Below the pieces are notes generated by a model, which saw nothing but the letters and a program-made list of their open reading frames with translations, made no database searches and was not told where the DNA came from. From Globodera rostochiensis (lineage: Eukaryota > Nematoda > Chromadorea > Rhabditida > Heteroderidae): a stretch of 64,000 bases of DNA. Shown piece after piece: positions 1 through 11,377 of this stretch. The DNA is taken from contig JAEVLN010000031.1 of NCBI GenBank assembly GCA_018350325.1, positions 620,065 to 684,064 of the forward strand, written 5' to 3'. Both the position numbers and the translations under genes were made by a program. Position 1 is the first letter of the stretch, and the number at the start of each line of letters is the position of its first letter.

Positions 1-271
1 TGGGCTGCCGGACCTAGAATTGATTTTGGAGAAACATTTTTGAGCGTCCTTGAATTTCGTCAAATTTTTCTGTTTGTGCAAGTATAAGCTAATCGATCAA
101 ATAGCTTGCAAAAAAATGTTACAGACTACTGATCACGAAAAAGTCGAAATTCTCGAACATTTTATTTTCTGACAGTCTCAAAAGTTAATGAAGCATTTAG
201 TCAGTCAACTTAATAATTAATTCTACAGCACTTAAGCTTTTGAACGTTACTAAATTTGTAATGGTCGTTGC

Positions 272-396
272 TAGTGATGCATGAGAGTCTCGGGGTCAAG
301 TCTCAGTCTCGGTCTCGAGTCTCGGGGTCAAGTCTCGGTCTCGGTCTCGGTATCGAGTCTCGAGTCTCGGTAAATTTTGGGTCTCGTGCATCACTA
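272..396. mobile_element. hAT-type MITE, TAGTGATGCA family
   Basis: Terminal inverted repeats TAGTGATGCATGAGA and TAGTGATGCACGAGA enclose tandem GAGTCTCGGTCTCG motifs. The element is flanked on both sides by the identical 8-bp duplication GTCGTTGC (264-271 and 397-404). Eight-base duplications and termini beginning TAG are hAT hallmarks. No coding capacity. Confidence 0.9.
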
Positions 397-719
397 GTCG
401 TTGCTAAGATTTGATGGTTAGAATTTAAATTTTGATGAGACCTTTATTTCTTTATTTTAAAAAACAAAAATGTGCAAATGATAGAATTAACAGTTTTTTT
501 TGAGATTAACTACTTAGAAGCATCCTTTCTTTTAGTTCAGGGCTCTGATTCGTCCTTGAATGGCAAGTACAGTCATTGAAAATGGACCTTCGATTTTAAA
601 AATTGAAAATGTCCTGATTTTTAAGTAGGAAAGTTGTGCATTTTTGTGTGCTTCCACTCAACCCGGAGAAGAAAGTCCAAATTCTCTCATTTTTTTTTGT
701 ATGGAAAACAGAACGGATG

Positions 720-822
720 CTTTTGTTTAGGATTGGTCCCCGACAATTTGTTCGTCCCCGACCCCCGTCTTCCCCCCCCCCCCCCCTCCCACTCCCCGAG
801 GGGTCGGGGACCAACCCAAGTT
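720..822. mobile_element. GC-rich hairpin MITE (GGTCCCCGACC family)
   Basis: The ends TAGGATTGGTCCCCGAC and GTCGGGGACCAACCC are inverted repeats around C- and G-runs. Flanks resemble an 8-bp duplication (CTTTTGTT and GTTTTGTT, one mismatch). The same family recurs at 24555-24639, 25328-25440, about 46088-46197 and 53006-53120. Confidence 0.7.
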
Positions 823-1118
823 TTGTTCATACTTTTAGCTTTGAAAAGCGAATTCAGAGAGGGGAATTTGTGTCCGGTTGATCAGTGGCTGGATGATGGG
901 CTGAAAAGGAACAGTCATCACATCGCTTATAGCATTGATTTTGTTGGCTTTTCCATAATTATCATCAATTTTCGACAGCCAATGGGAAAGTGGTTGACGG
1001 CCGGCCCATTTTTAGTGCTATTCCCCCATAAATACGACGGGTTTCTTTTATCTCTCTACGCCAAGAATCAGTTTTTGGAGCACATTTAAAAATTAAACTA
1101 CGCGGTTTATACGTGCCA

Positions 1119-3406
1119 ATGAAATTGCGAACAATTTTAATCCTTCTAATTATCGGCCAATGTCTTCTGAGTGCTTCTTTTGTCGGTAGCTTTATTAAAT
1201 TTAAATGCATTAAATTTAAATTCTATTATTTCTATTAAATTTAAATTCTATTATTTCTATTGTAGAAGCATTGCTGAGATGCAAAAATCGGAGAAATTTT
1301 AATGAGAAGGAACCTAATGAACGCTATCACTGCGGCGATGCCGACCAATATTGTTTTTCTGCCGTTTGCAAAACATGTTTGCATTATTCATTCTAAATAA
1401 TGTGGTTTTTTTTTTAATTTTATGATTTAAAATTGAATCCATGGTTAAATATTTGCGTGATGAAACCCAGGGAATGGGTAAATTGAGCTGAAGAACTTAT
1501 GAGTAAACTTTGCAGACGATGCGGAAGAACCAGAATATTATGTTTTTGGATGTGACACTGAAAGTCGTGACAACAAGAACTGTTTTGCTGCTATCAAGAA
1601 TTTGCCAAACATCGAAAAGTTCAGCCCGCAAAAATGGAACTGCAGTTGCTGGTATCGCGAAAAGGGGCAAAGCTATTCAAATGAAGAAGCAATTCCGGCT
1701 TGGGCATTGAGTGAGTGAGTGCATGGAGCCAAGTCTAAAATTCCCTAAATTTATACACTTTTCTTAGCTCAAATGCCAGGCCGGGCGGAGGGGGGGGGGG
1801 GGTGTTAGCTCAAAGTGCCCGGGGTCGGGGGTTGTTAGCCCAAATTCCGGGCGATCGAATCAAGAGAGTTTTTCCAATTTAAGATCCCACTACGCCATAC
1901 CCGGATCTACCGATCGATCCCACTACGCCATACCCGGATCTACCGATCGAGCCCAGTTGTGCATTGAAATCTGCCCATAATTCTTTTTTAGTGCTGCTGA
2001 TGATCGGTACTTTTTGACAAAATTATTTAAGCAAATTTTCAGTAATTTTATTCACGCGATTTGTCTTCGGTGATCGATGACACTAAACGGATCATTGTTC
2101 ATGATCAGTGATGGTCAATTTATGAGGAAAAGAAATTGTGGAAGAAAAAAATATTCTAATTAATATTTACATAATAACTTTTCCCCCATCTAAAGCAATG
2201 TATAAGGATAAAAATTTGAAATTAAAATTTGCTCTTCAGAAATTCAGAAAATTGGAACTTAAGAAAATTATGGGTTGAATTTGATCAGAAGTCAGTGCTT
2301 AATGCAATGAATGTTCGGCTAATAACAAATTGGATCGACCCAGAAAAACGAAAAATGTACAAAATTCTTACAAATTTTTGTTCATCTTCCGGTGGAATGC
2401 CAATGCTAGCGAAGGAATTTTTCGTGAAAATGTGTCATCTTTTTACCAGATTTCATCCAAACCAAACATTTATTTGGTAGGATTCACCAAAAAGGGATAA
2501 AAAAGAATCGTCAAGAATGTGAAAATGTTTTGATCATTATTCACCAACGTTTTCGTTTTTAAAAAGAATCAAATTGTATTCAAACTCGTATAAAGATTAT
2601 CGTTTTAACTATAAAAAATATTTTATTTACCAATGCTCAGTAAAAAATAAAATGTTGTCAGACGAACATTCAACAAGCCCAGCGGGAACGAGCAGGTGGG
2701 TGGGTATCTGGGTAAATAATTAAGGTGCAAATTAAGCTAATATGAAGCTAATTAATTAGCTTCTAAATTAGCCTGTATTTAAAGCTTAATAATTAATATT
2801 AAAATTTTCAAATTAATGCAACATTGATTATTTAAGCTTTTTGTGGCTTGCCATTTCCGGTGGCATCATCGTCATTCTGCTTGGTCTTCACCTAATTGTC
2901 GCTATTTTAAAATACCGCCATGTACGTCGCACTCAACGAGCACCTGCACAGATTGCACCAGCATCACCTGCACTAGCAACACCTGCACAGATTGCACCAG
3001 CAGCACCTGCACACCTGCACAGATTTCACCAGCAGCACCTGCACAGCTTGCACTAGCAGCACCTGCACAGCTTGAACCAGCAACACCTGCACCAGCAGCA
3101 CCTGCACAGCTTGCACCAGCACAGATTGAACAAGCAGCACCTTCACAGATTGCACCAGCAGCATCTGCACGAGCAACACCTGCACAGATTGCACCAGCAG
3201 CACCTGCACAGATTTTGCCAGCAACACCTGCACAGATTTCACCAGCAGCACCTGCACAGCTTGCACTAGCAGCACCTGCACAGCTTGAACCAGCACAGAT
3301 TGAACAAGCAGCACCGGCACAGATTGCACCCGCAGATGCGTCTGTTCGATTGTATTATGCATATGATTCATATTCTTCTTATTATTGTCGATACGATCGC
3401 TTTTAA
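1119..3406 (+). CDS. Secreted/membrane cysteine-rich protein, Ly6-like, with TM and PAQ-repeat tail
   Basis: Four exons join with matching splice phase: 1119-1185, 1266-1376, 1516-1714 and 2837 onward. Exon 1 gives a signal peptide (MKLRTILILLIIGQCLLS). Exons 2 and 3 give eight cysteines, including YCFSAVC, GCDTES, NKNC and a closing WNCSCW, a spacing reminiscent of Ly6/three-finger domains. Exon 4 starts with one TM segment (GGIIVILLGLHLIVAIL), then a basic stop-transfer and Ala-Pro-Ala-Gln repeats coded by a 24-bp unit. In the TM frame the reading stops at 3056; the next frame carries the repeats on to a Tyr-rich end at 3406. A duplicated CACCTGCA near 3007-3022 would explain the shift, so the allele may be truncated or broken. 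Intron 3 (about 1.1 kb) is filled with repeats. The receptor or ligand role and the Ly6 assignment are inference. Confidence 0.62.
1715..2836 (+). other. Repeat-filled third intron of the Ly6-like gene
   Basis: It contains a G-run-rich element (1775-1850), a 42-bp direct duplication (TCCCACTACGCCATACCCGG at about 1886 and 1918), AT-rich sequence, and an 83-codon ORF at 2229-2480 that I cannot join in phase to the gene. The ORF has no recognised domain. Confidence 0.45.
2937..3340 (+). repeat. 24-bp coding minisatellite (PAQIAPAA)
   Basis: Units close to GCACCTGCACAGATTGCACC repeat about 16 times. They code Pro-Ala-Gln-Ile-Ala-Pro-Ala-Ala in the gene's frame. Unit lengths stay near multiples of three except around 3007-3022, where 8 extra bases shift the frame. 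Confidence 0.85.
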
Positions 3407-3939
3407 TGATACAGAGATTTGTTTTTAATTCCATTTTAATTTGCTTGTAGAACATTTATACATTAAATAAAGTTGTGCTTTTAAAAATCTCCATATTTTA
3501 ATAATCTTTTCGACGGGGTAGAGAGCCTAGGAAGCAGAAACTTTCTGCCAGAAAGTGCCGGGATCGGTGTTCGGGAAGGAACCCTATTTAAAAATCAATA
3601 AATTTATTGAACTCAAGTCAAGAATATTAATTGAAGGTAAAATGCAACAATTCTTCTTGACTTCATTCTCATACCCATCAGTGCGTCAGTCCGTTTATTT
3701 GTCGACAACATTTTTAATTAGTTTTTAATTTACTAGCTTTTGATGATTACTGAAATTAGTCAATTGTTCAAAAATTCACTCCAATTCCGGATTTAAAAAA
3801 AGGACATAAGTTTAATGCATTGATATCGGCAAAATGTTGGCCCACAAAAGTGAGGAAGGCACACACACCTTGAATGAAGAAGGGGTTGATTCAAAGGGCT
3901 TTTTGACTTTGCCATTATCACCACCACCAGTGTTCAAAT
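3407..3939. other. Non-coding spacer downstream of the Ly6-like gene
   Basis: AATAAA at 3464-3469 could serve as the polyadenylation signal of the upstream gene. Otherwise this is AT-rich sequence in which I see no exon. Confidence 0.4.
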
Positions 3940-4088
3940 TAAGGTCACCGCCGGGGGGGGGGGGGGGATCCCCGGTCAAACCGGGGATACCGGAATGACA
4001 AAACGGGGACGGGGATGAGAATGGCCGGGGATCCCCGGTTTTCCCCGTCCCCGCCACCCCCCCCCCCCCTCCCCCGGCGGCGACCCTA
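3940..4088. mobile_element. GC-rich hAT-type MITE
   Basis: Ends TAAGGTCACCGCCGGGGG and CCCCCGGCGGCGACCCTA are inverted repeats, flanked by GTTCAAAT (3932-3939) and GTTCGAAT (4089-4096), an 8-bp duplication with one mismatch. The interior is a strong GC hairpin with long C and G runs. Confidence 0.8.
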
Positions 4089-4096
4089 GTTCGAAT

Positions 4097-4780
4097 TCCT
4101 CCGGCCGCGGTGCAACAAATTCAGTCAACGGCATTGACCAATCGATAAGCATGCAAGTATAAAGCTTAAGGAAAATGTTTGATCATAGCTCACATTAACG
4201 AACTGGCCCAAATCATATACCAATCAATCGAGTCGACACTACGATCGCTGTTGGCGGGCCGCCAGCAGCGGCCTTTCATTATTTTATCCGGCTTTTGTTA
4301 AGTGAAAGTCGTTTTTCCTTAATTTCCAAATTTCCAATGCACCTCTAAAAATGGACTTTTGTCGAGACTAAAAATTCTAGAGCCAACAAAGGGGAGTTTT
4401 TTGTTTAACTCATATTTAAACATTTTTTTGACTGAATCGCATTTGTTTTTATCACAAAAATGACCCGGTAATTAAGGACAAATACTAATTGCATTTGAAT
4501 AGTTTGGTTTTTGCATTTTTCTTTACCTATGCTTATAAAGAGACAGGACCCTATTGGTCAACATTTTTTTTTTAATTCTAAAAATAATCTAAATGTTATT
4601 TGATGCACTGATTACGAATTTGAAATAGAAAATAAACATTGAGAATTTAAAATGGTTTTTGAATTGGTTAATTTTTGCCCCAAGCCAGGGTGACTTAGGC
4701 CTAATAATGAACCACTAAATCGGGCTTTTCCCCAATTATTCTCCGGCTTTTTTCATTCATTTTCATAAATTAGTGGCCCT
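4097..4780. other. Non-coding AT-rich spacer
   Basis: Contains a fragment reading TTATTTTATCCGGCTTTTGT (about 4280-4300) that also occurs near 28335 and 39210, so it is part of a dispersed repeat. No exon seen. Confidence 0.4.
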
Positions 4781-4786
4781 GAGACT

Positions 4787-4972
4787 GTAATGGCCAGACG
4801 GTAATGGCCAGACGGTAGTGGCCAGACGGTAATGGCCAGACGGTAATGGTCAGACGGTAATGCCCAGACGGTAATGCCCAGACGGTAATGGCCAGACGGT
4901 AGTGGCCAGACGGTAGTGGCGAGACGGTAGTGGCGAGACGGTAGTGGCCAGACGGTAGTGGCCAGTTTCCAT
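4787..4972. repeat. 14-bp minisatellite
   Basis: About 13 tandem copies of GGCCAGACGGTAAT with A/G and C/G variants. All ORFs through it are by-products of the repeat. Confidence 0.95.
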
Positions 4973-5072
4973 ATAAATCGCAGCCCTACCCATAAGTTAA
5001 TGTAAATGCTTAAATAAAAAATGTCAATTAAAACAAACAGGGCCAGCTGAGAAAACAGAGCTTCAATGTGCA

Positions 5073-5440
5073 TTGCTCCTTTTTGGGATTGAATTGCATT
5101 GGCTTCGACGTTTAAAGTTCAATTATTCCGACTTCAAAAATTACTATTTCGTTAATTGGCGTAAGTGCGAAGATGCTTTTTACAACAACATTGATAACAA
5201 CTATGGCCCTGTATGTCAATTAAATATTAGATTATTCGAATTTAAACAATTAGTATTTGGAAATCTATAAAGTAAAAGTAGTAAGCCACAGGCAACCGTT
5301 TTTATTACTTTTTTTAAGTGTTAGAATATAACGATTTTAATAAATTTTTATTTTAGTTTCGCAAAAGTGTGTTCAATGGACTGCAAACAAATTACATGAC
5401 TGCTGTTCAAATAGACGTCGACCAATGCAAAGGCGGGGGG
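5073..5440 (+). CDS. Possible exon pair of an unknown protein
   Basis: A 65-codon ORF at 5073-5270 (with KCEDAFYNNIDNNYG) is followed, after a TTTTAG at about 5352-5357, by a short open stretch reading SQKCVQWTANKLHDCCSN. The cysteines and codon use look coding, but no clear donor joins the two, and a G-run follows. Low confidence; no family recognised. Confidence 0.22.
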
Positions 5441-5698
5441 GGGGGTATTGATTGGAATATTAATTAAATTAATCTTGTTTATCTTTTAATAAATTTAATA
5501 ATATAGTATTTTTTATTTTATACCATTAATATATTTATAATTACGCTATTTAAGGAGTGAGACAATTTGCGGAAGCATTGCGAAAAATTGTTGTTGATAT
5601 TAAAGATCGGAGGGCACGGGAAAGTGCCGATGCTTTTTCGGGATTTAACCGAATAGAATCGGCCGACCTTCTGGCCGATCTCTACTTGATATTGGAAT

Positions 5699-6164
5699 CC
5701 GGGGTGCTCTTAACTGGACTTTTTTTTTAAACCTAATACGTAATAGTAAAAGTAATTATCCAAAAGCCGTGAAAAAAAATCAGAAAACAATTCGGGTGCC
5801 TAAACAACCAGAAAAAATAAGACAAGAAAATTAAAAAATAGTTTTTGTACGAATGCTTTTTTGCGCTGCCCTTGAGCTCGGACTTTTGGGAAAGCCAGGT
5901 CCGGGAACACGAATTTCTTCAGCTCTCTCTGGATTCAGACCGGGTCAAGAAATCCGGGTAGTCCGGAAAATCCGGGTTTTTTCTGGAAAATTTTTTGCCG
6001 AAGTAATTATGTATTGAAATACCGTTCTTGAATGCATTTTGGTGGTGCCGATAAGCACCGCCAAGAAAACAATGTTTGTCAAGAAAATTTTGTGAGACAG
6101 AAAGCCTGACAAAATTACGTATAAATTATTTGCAAAAATTAATACCTAATTACGAGCACCCCTG
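5699..6164. mobile_element. hAT-type MITE, CAGGGGTGCTC family
   Basis: Ends CCGGGGTGCTC and GAGCACCCCTG are inverted repeats, flanked by a perfect 8-bp duplication ATTGGAAT (5691-5698 and 6165-6172). Length 466 bp, no coding capacity. It sits inside exon-like sequence of the surrounding gene. Confidence 0.92.
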
Positions 6165-7197
6165 ATTGGAATGTATTCCGACAAGAAAACAATTCTTCAA
6201 ACACAAAAGGACCGTTTAAATCAAACGAATTTAAAATATTACTCCAAATTCTGAATTATGAACTGCGCGATACCGAAAGTGTTGAAAAATTAAAATATTT
6301 CAAAAAAAATTTTGGAAGAAAAAAGGCATTTTCCGAAAGAACATTAAACGAATTTTTGGCGCTTTTGGATCAAATAATTGGGGAGTACAGTTGCACAAGC
6401 GTATGCAAATTTAAATGGAATCAGAAAACATTTGGAGAAAACATTCCAAAATTTGGTCAAATATTTTTTGAAACATTTGAATAATATTCTGGCGAAGTGA
6501 AATATGACGGAAAGTGCCAAATAATGTCATTCCACCAAAAGTTCGCTGAACACTTTCTGCAACGACTTTATGCGCTAATAATAAGGTGAGAAAATCATAA
6601 CAAAATTAATTTTGTTTATTAAAATTAGAATATTCAAAATTAATTTATGTTTAATTTTATTTTAATCAATTTTTTTCAAGTAAATCGGCGTCAATTTGCC
6701 AAATTGGCGAGGAATTGGACTTTGTCCAAACAGTGCAAAATGTCGCGTCAACGGAGCAACTTGAATTTGTTAGACGAAAAAAGATAATTCCAATCAAAGT
6801 AAATATTCAATTTTTCAAAATGCTTTTTTCTTTGGCATTTCGTTTATCGTTGCAAATTGAACAATTGGATTTGGCGGGAAAATATTTGAATGCGTTTGAA
6901 TTCGCTTATAATTGCATTAAGGTTCAAACGAATGACAATCATAGGTAAATAAATATTTTTTAATCGCCGACTTTCCGGGGGTCCATTTTTGGAGAAAATA
7001 AATTTTTGAGTGGTGACTTTATTTGCTTTTTAATAAAAAATTTTCAATCAATTTGTTTAGCTGCTTCTTCAAATTTAAAATAAACATTTCAAAAGAAATT
7101 GTGGCAATTAATTTGCCAAATTGGAAATTGCCCAATTATATGCGAGAAGAAAATATAAATGAATTACGGCAGCAAAAAGTCAAAAGTGAGTGATGAG

Positions 7198-7844
7198 TAG
7201 AGCCCGGATTTATATGGGCTAAAACTTCCAAAATATGGCCAAAAATCCTAAAAAGTGCCAAAATATGGACTAAAAACCCCTCAAAATATGGACAAAAGTG
7301 ACTAAATATGGACTAAAAACCCCTCAAAATATGGACAAAATTGACTAAATATGGACTAAAAACCCTCAAAATATGGACAAAAAAAAGTGACTAAATATGG
7401 CCTAAAAACGTGCTAAAACTGACAAAATCTTTTTTTATGCGTAAAAACCTTCAAAATTCATCAATTCTTTATCCATTTTCCTCTTAGTAATATAATCTTT
7501 TTTCACATGTTTTGGAAAAATTTATAAAAAATAACAAAATAAAAAATTTTAGGGAAAATTTTGGTCATTGGTGTTGGGTGCGTTTTTGGTCCAAGAAAAA
7601 GTCATTTTTACGGGTGCATTTTTGGTTTGAAAATTTTCTGATTTTTAAGGGTACATATTTTGTTTATTGCATTTTTTCCTAAGGAATTTTCACAAAAACT
7701 ATGAATTCTTTAAATTTTGACAAAAATACTAAAATATGGATTTATAGGGACTAAAAAGTCGCTCTAACCATTTTTTGAAAATGAATGCGTCAAGCAAGCC
7801 CTATTCGCAAAAATATATGTTAAAACATAAAAATTCGGGCTCTA
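7198..7844. mobile_element. hAT-type MITE, TAGAGCCCGG family
   Basis: Termini TAGAGCCCGGATTT and AAATTCGGGCTCTA, with a perfect 8-bp duplication GTGATGAG (7190-7197, 7845-7852). The interior repeats CTAAATATGGACTAAAAACC. The left duplication overlaps the intron donor (AAAAGTGAGTG), so the element landed at the start of the intron. Relatives: 19020-19600, 57590-57705, 61070-61165 and 61480-61790. Confidence 0.93.
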
Positions 7845-8680
7845 GTGATGAGTATTCTAAAATTAAAGTAAGAAATAAAAACTAATCACATTTAATTAAT
7901 TTAACAGAAAACTTCGACTTTTTGCTTTCATTGTCCAACTGCACGCCAACATTCTATGAAATTTTGAAAGTGGCAAAGAAACTTGGAGATATCGAACTTC
8001 CTAAAGATGATGCCAAGAAATATGAAATTTGGCTGAATTGGTCGGACTCAAAATTATTTTTTAGAATTTTAAAATATATAAAACAATTACAAGGGCCTAT
8101 AAAACAAATAGAGATTGATCTTGAAGATGATTTTTCCTTTTTGGCACATTTTATTGAATATTTATTGGAGCAAATGGCGACGGGGAACAAAATTCCAAAA
8201 ACTGAAATGCGTAAGAAAATTAGTTTTAATCGGATTTTTGTTGCTATAATATTTTTTAGAATAGAAAACGATGTCAAAAAATATTTTGGTGAAAATTTGG
8301 TAAATTTTGAAGAGGTCCTAAACACCGACTTCAGTCCACACAACGGTTATACTACCTAATCGAATAATTTAACAGCGTTTTCAAAAATATATATTTTTCA
8401 AAAAAGTATTTCGTTAACTTACAAAATTTTTTTAGAATTGCAACAAATTGTTACTGAAATTTCGAGGAAATTGAACAAATTGAGCAAAATGGCAATTGGA
8501 ATTATACCAATTTAAATATTACAAAAATTTGTCGAATGGAATCTTTTGGAATACGACCTTTACAAAATTGGGAATAATGATCAGAAATGGGAGGAAATTG
8601 ATCAATTGCGCGGCGAATGTCAGAAGGCATACAGCAATTATTATTCCGAGAAGAATGCGAATAAGAAGTCCAAGTTTGAA

Positions 8681-9500
8681 GGGTTACCCTACATTTTGCC
8701 TCCATTACGTTTTGCCTCCTCAGCAAAAATGTTACATTTTGCCTCCTTACGTTTTGCCAACTGTACATTTTGCCTCCGTTACATTTTGCCTCCATTACGG
8801 TTTGCCTCCCCAGCTAAAAAGTTACATTTTTGCCACCTTAAATTTCGCACTGTTACGTTCTGCTAATGTTACGTCATGTTTTCATTTAATTGCTCAATTC
8901 TTCAATTTTATTCATAACTTTTTTACTGCTTTCACATTCAATTTCCAATAGCGGCATTATAACAAGATTTTTACTTATGGACGCTGATAGCGGCCTGATT
9001 ATTGCCCTTGGATCAAAAGGAGAACAGCGAAAATGTAGACCCGGATGAAGAAGCTGCGAAACAAGTTCAATTTGAAAAAGACACAACGACACACGGAGCA
9101 TTAGCTACCGCCTACCCCCACCCCCCTAAAAGTAAAGCAGAATTCAAAAAGAAAAATTGATGTTGGATGAGGGAATTGAAGTTGAAGACAATGAGGAAAA
9201 TATTTTTGAGAATAAGTCCACCATTGAAAATTTTCCTCAATTGTCAATCCCGGTTCAACATGCTGATCACGGTCCCGTGCAACCTTAATACTATTCCAAC
9301 ATCAGTACACTGGTCACAATTTACACATTTGTCATGTCGCAATAAAACCTTTCTTTTTTTGTGTGGTGGCAAAATTAGTGGCAAAATGTAACATTTTGGC
9401 TGAGGAGGCAAAATGTAGCATTTTGGCTGGGGAGGCAAAACGTAACGGAGGCAAAACATAAAGGAGGCAAAACGTAATGGAGGCAAAATGTAGGGACACC
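8681..9500. mobile_element. Composite hAT-type element with TTTTGCCTCC arrays
   Basis: The ends GGGTTACCCTACATTTTGCC and GGCAAAATGTAGGGACACC are inverted repeats, flanked by AGTTTGAA on both sides (8673-8680, 9501-9508). Each end holds a short array of ACATTTTGCCTCC / GGAGGCAAAATG units in opposite orientation. The middle contains a short coding-like stretch near 9030-9105 (DPDEEAAKQVQFEKD), either captured host sequence or an older insertion. Removing the element restores an open frame across KKSKFEKLLKNL. Confidence 0.9.
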
Positions 9501-9639
9501 AGTTTGAAAAATTGTTGAAAAATCTGATCAAAGTTTTGCGGGGAATTTGATATTTGAAGAGGGCTGTCGTCCCTTCGGGGGATGGAAATGGCATTTGTAA
9601 CTTCACATACCGCTTTTTTGGCATTCTTTTGAAAAAACC

Positions 9640-10170
9640 CTTTTAAGAAAATGTTGTCAGTCGATCTTTTGGGGGGATGCATTTTTTGGTTTTGTTGTCA
9701 AAAAATAAAAAACTATGAAAAGTTGAAAACTCGACGAAAAACAACAAAAATATTGAAAACTCGTTTAATCTTTCGAGATTTATCGAGATTCTCGATCGAA
9801 ATCTCGATTGATCCTCGAGTCCAATCTCTACTAAAAATACCATGCCCAATCCTTACCAAAAAAAGGGCAATTGCTTACTTAAATAATATGTATTGAACCG
9901 TTCCAATTCTCATTTCTGAAATGGTTACATTGAATTTACGAATTTGATTACTATACACTAAATTTGATTTAACATTAATAATAAAATCAATTCTTTAATT
10001 TAAATCAATATTTTGATGCGGCCGAGTTTTCCAGAGTGCCATCCAAAAACGAATTTGCCATGCGGTGCACAACCAATCGCTCCGCCTTGGCATAAACATA
10101 GGGGAAGAAGTCCCTTTGGAGCTCTAAAATGCGCATTTATGAAGATTAGAGACCAAAAACTTGTACCTAA
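9640..10170. other. Repeat spacer
   Basis: A GATCGAAATCTCGAT-type repeat fragment (about 9765-9830) lies in AT-rich sequence. The ORFs here are low-complexity and unconvincing. Confidence 0.4.
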
Positions 10171-10180
10171 AACGCAAAAG

Positions 10181-10366
10181 TTTTTTGGTCATTTTTTGGG
10201 CTTTACTCCAAGCTGCCCCAAAACCAAAAAGCTTTTGGTCCAATTTTTTGTACAAAAAAAAAAAACCAAAAAATTTTTTGGTCATTTTTTGGGCTTTACT
10301 CCAAGCTGCCCCAAAACCAAAAAGCTTTTGGTCCAATTTTTTGTACAAAAAAAACCCAAAAAATTT
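10181..10366. repeat. Two-copy tandem repeat, about 90-93 bp
   Basis: Two near-identical units starting TTTTTTGGTCATTTTTTGGG, each containing CCAAGCTGCCCCAAAACC, followed by a partial third start. ORFs on both strands are repeat artefacts. Confidence 0.92.
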
Positions 10367-10379
10367 TTTGGTTTTGGGT

Positions 10380-11377
10380 TTTGGGTCCGGACTCTAATGA
10401 AGATCATCCCATTAAAATTTTACCAGCCATTGCCAGCTCTTTTTTTTGTTTGTTTTGTTTTTGCGTGTTCTTCTCATCTCCACCAGTTTGTTTTGGAAGG
10501 TTTTTTTGCTGCAAACGCTCAAGCAACTCATTCATCTAAATTCATTTTACAGCATTTTCGCGCTTCAAGACGCCTGCTTGATTTTCAAATTTTAATTCTT
10601 CAAATTCAATTTACAAAAGGAGTCGTCTGACACTATAACTTAACGAAGGAAATAGCAATTAAATATGGCAATGAGCGTTGGCGTTATGTCAATGCCAAAA
10701 AATGAGAATTACAACAGAAATCGAGTTGGCCACACATTGAAAACAAGAATTTTTGATTAAAAACACCGATTTGCCTTTTTTTTTTTTGCACAGAGCTTAG
10801 CAACTAAATTTTCTACCCAAAAGCAACTAGCTTTAAACCCAAAGCAACTTTTTTCTGAACACTTCAGCAAACAAGTTGAAAAAAAAGTTAAATTTTGATT
10901 AAAATGATTGAAAAACGCAAAATTTGGGTGCAAGAAAGGGAGGCAAAACAAAGTAAACGTGGTTTTATATATTTTTTTAGAATTTTTAATTTTAAATCAT
11001 CCATAACTGTTTTATCAAAACGAACTTCATCCTACAGTCTAGCGGGTTCGACCCCCTGGCTCTGAGCAAAAAATGCACTTTTGTGTTGTGTAAATACAGT
11101 ATGCCAACATTTTTGAAATCCACTTCACCACGCGGGCAAATTTGCCATTTCCAACTCATTTGGGGCGTAAGTTATAGTGTTTGAGGTGTGCAAATTCACA
11201 CCAAATGGTCAAAACATCACTGGCTTTTTGTTTGAATAAAAATACAAAAATATTCGCTGCTCAAATCACCATTTTGTTGGCCATCCGACGGCATCTCACT
11301 ACGTCCAATTTGTGAACAAGTTGAGGAGACTTTTGTTCGACTAATAATAGTTCCTGTAATTTTTGTAAAAAATTTCT
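10380..11377. other. Non-coding spacer
   Basis: Contains a tRNA-like box B (GCGGGTTCGACCCC, about 11041-11054) without a credible cloverleaf. No exon recognised. Confidence 0.35.

Larger units (their letters stand above)
1..1479. repeat. Large inverted duplication, arm A
   Basis: Bases 1-1479 are the reverse complement of about 45444-46879, with small differences. The first bases (TGGGCTGCCGGACCTAG) pair with the end of the other arm, and CCCAGGGAATGGGT near 1467-1479 pairs with the inner edge of the partner. Arm A runs to the window edge, so the real duplication may be longer. It carries exons 1 and 2 of the cysteine-rich gene and stops about 35 bp before exon 3. Both arms hold the same TAGTGATGCA element, so that insertion is older than the duplication. 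Confidence 0.93.
5560..9630 (+). pseudogene. Degenerate multi-exon gene of unknown function, interrupted by MITEs
   Basis: Coding-like segments lie in order at 5560-5690, 6165-6590, 6685-6944, 7070-7186, 7909-8359, 8440-8680 and 9501-9620. Splice phase fits from 6685 to 8359: donors at 6945 (GTAAAT) and 7187 (GTGAGT), acceptors TTTAG and TTAACAG. Peptides include LAFRLSLQIEQLDLAG, LPNWKLPNYMREE and SNCTPTFYEILKVAKKL. Frames disagree around 5699-6480 and 8480-8560, and the start of the 6.7-kb exon keeps a second meaningful frame (RQFAKLARN) shared with the fragment at 50.7-50.9 kb. Elements at 5699-6164 and 8681-9500 split exon-like sequence, and 7198-7844 sits just inside an intron donor. Function unknown; most likely no longer functional. 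Confidence 0.5.

Noticed and set aside
634..1089. 151-codon ORF at the left end
   Set aside because: Runs through a GC-rich MITE and duplicated non-coding sequence; its mirror copy at 45.9-46.3 kb does not conserve the frame.
7198..7844. CRISPR-like array because of regular CTAAATATGGACTAAAAACC repeats
   Set aside because: The repeats are contiguous without spacers and lie within a MITE in a eukaryotic sequence.
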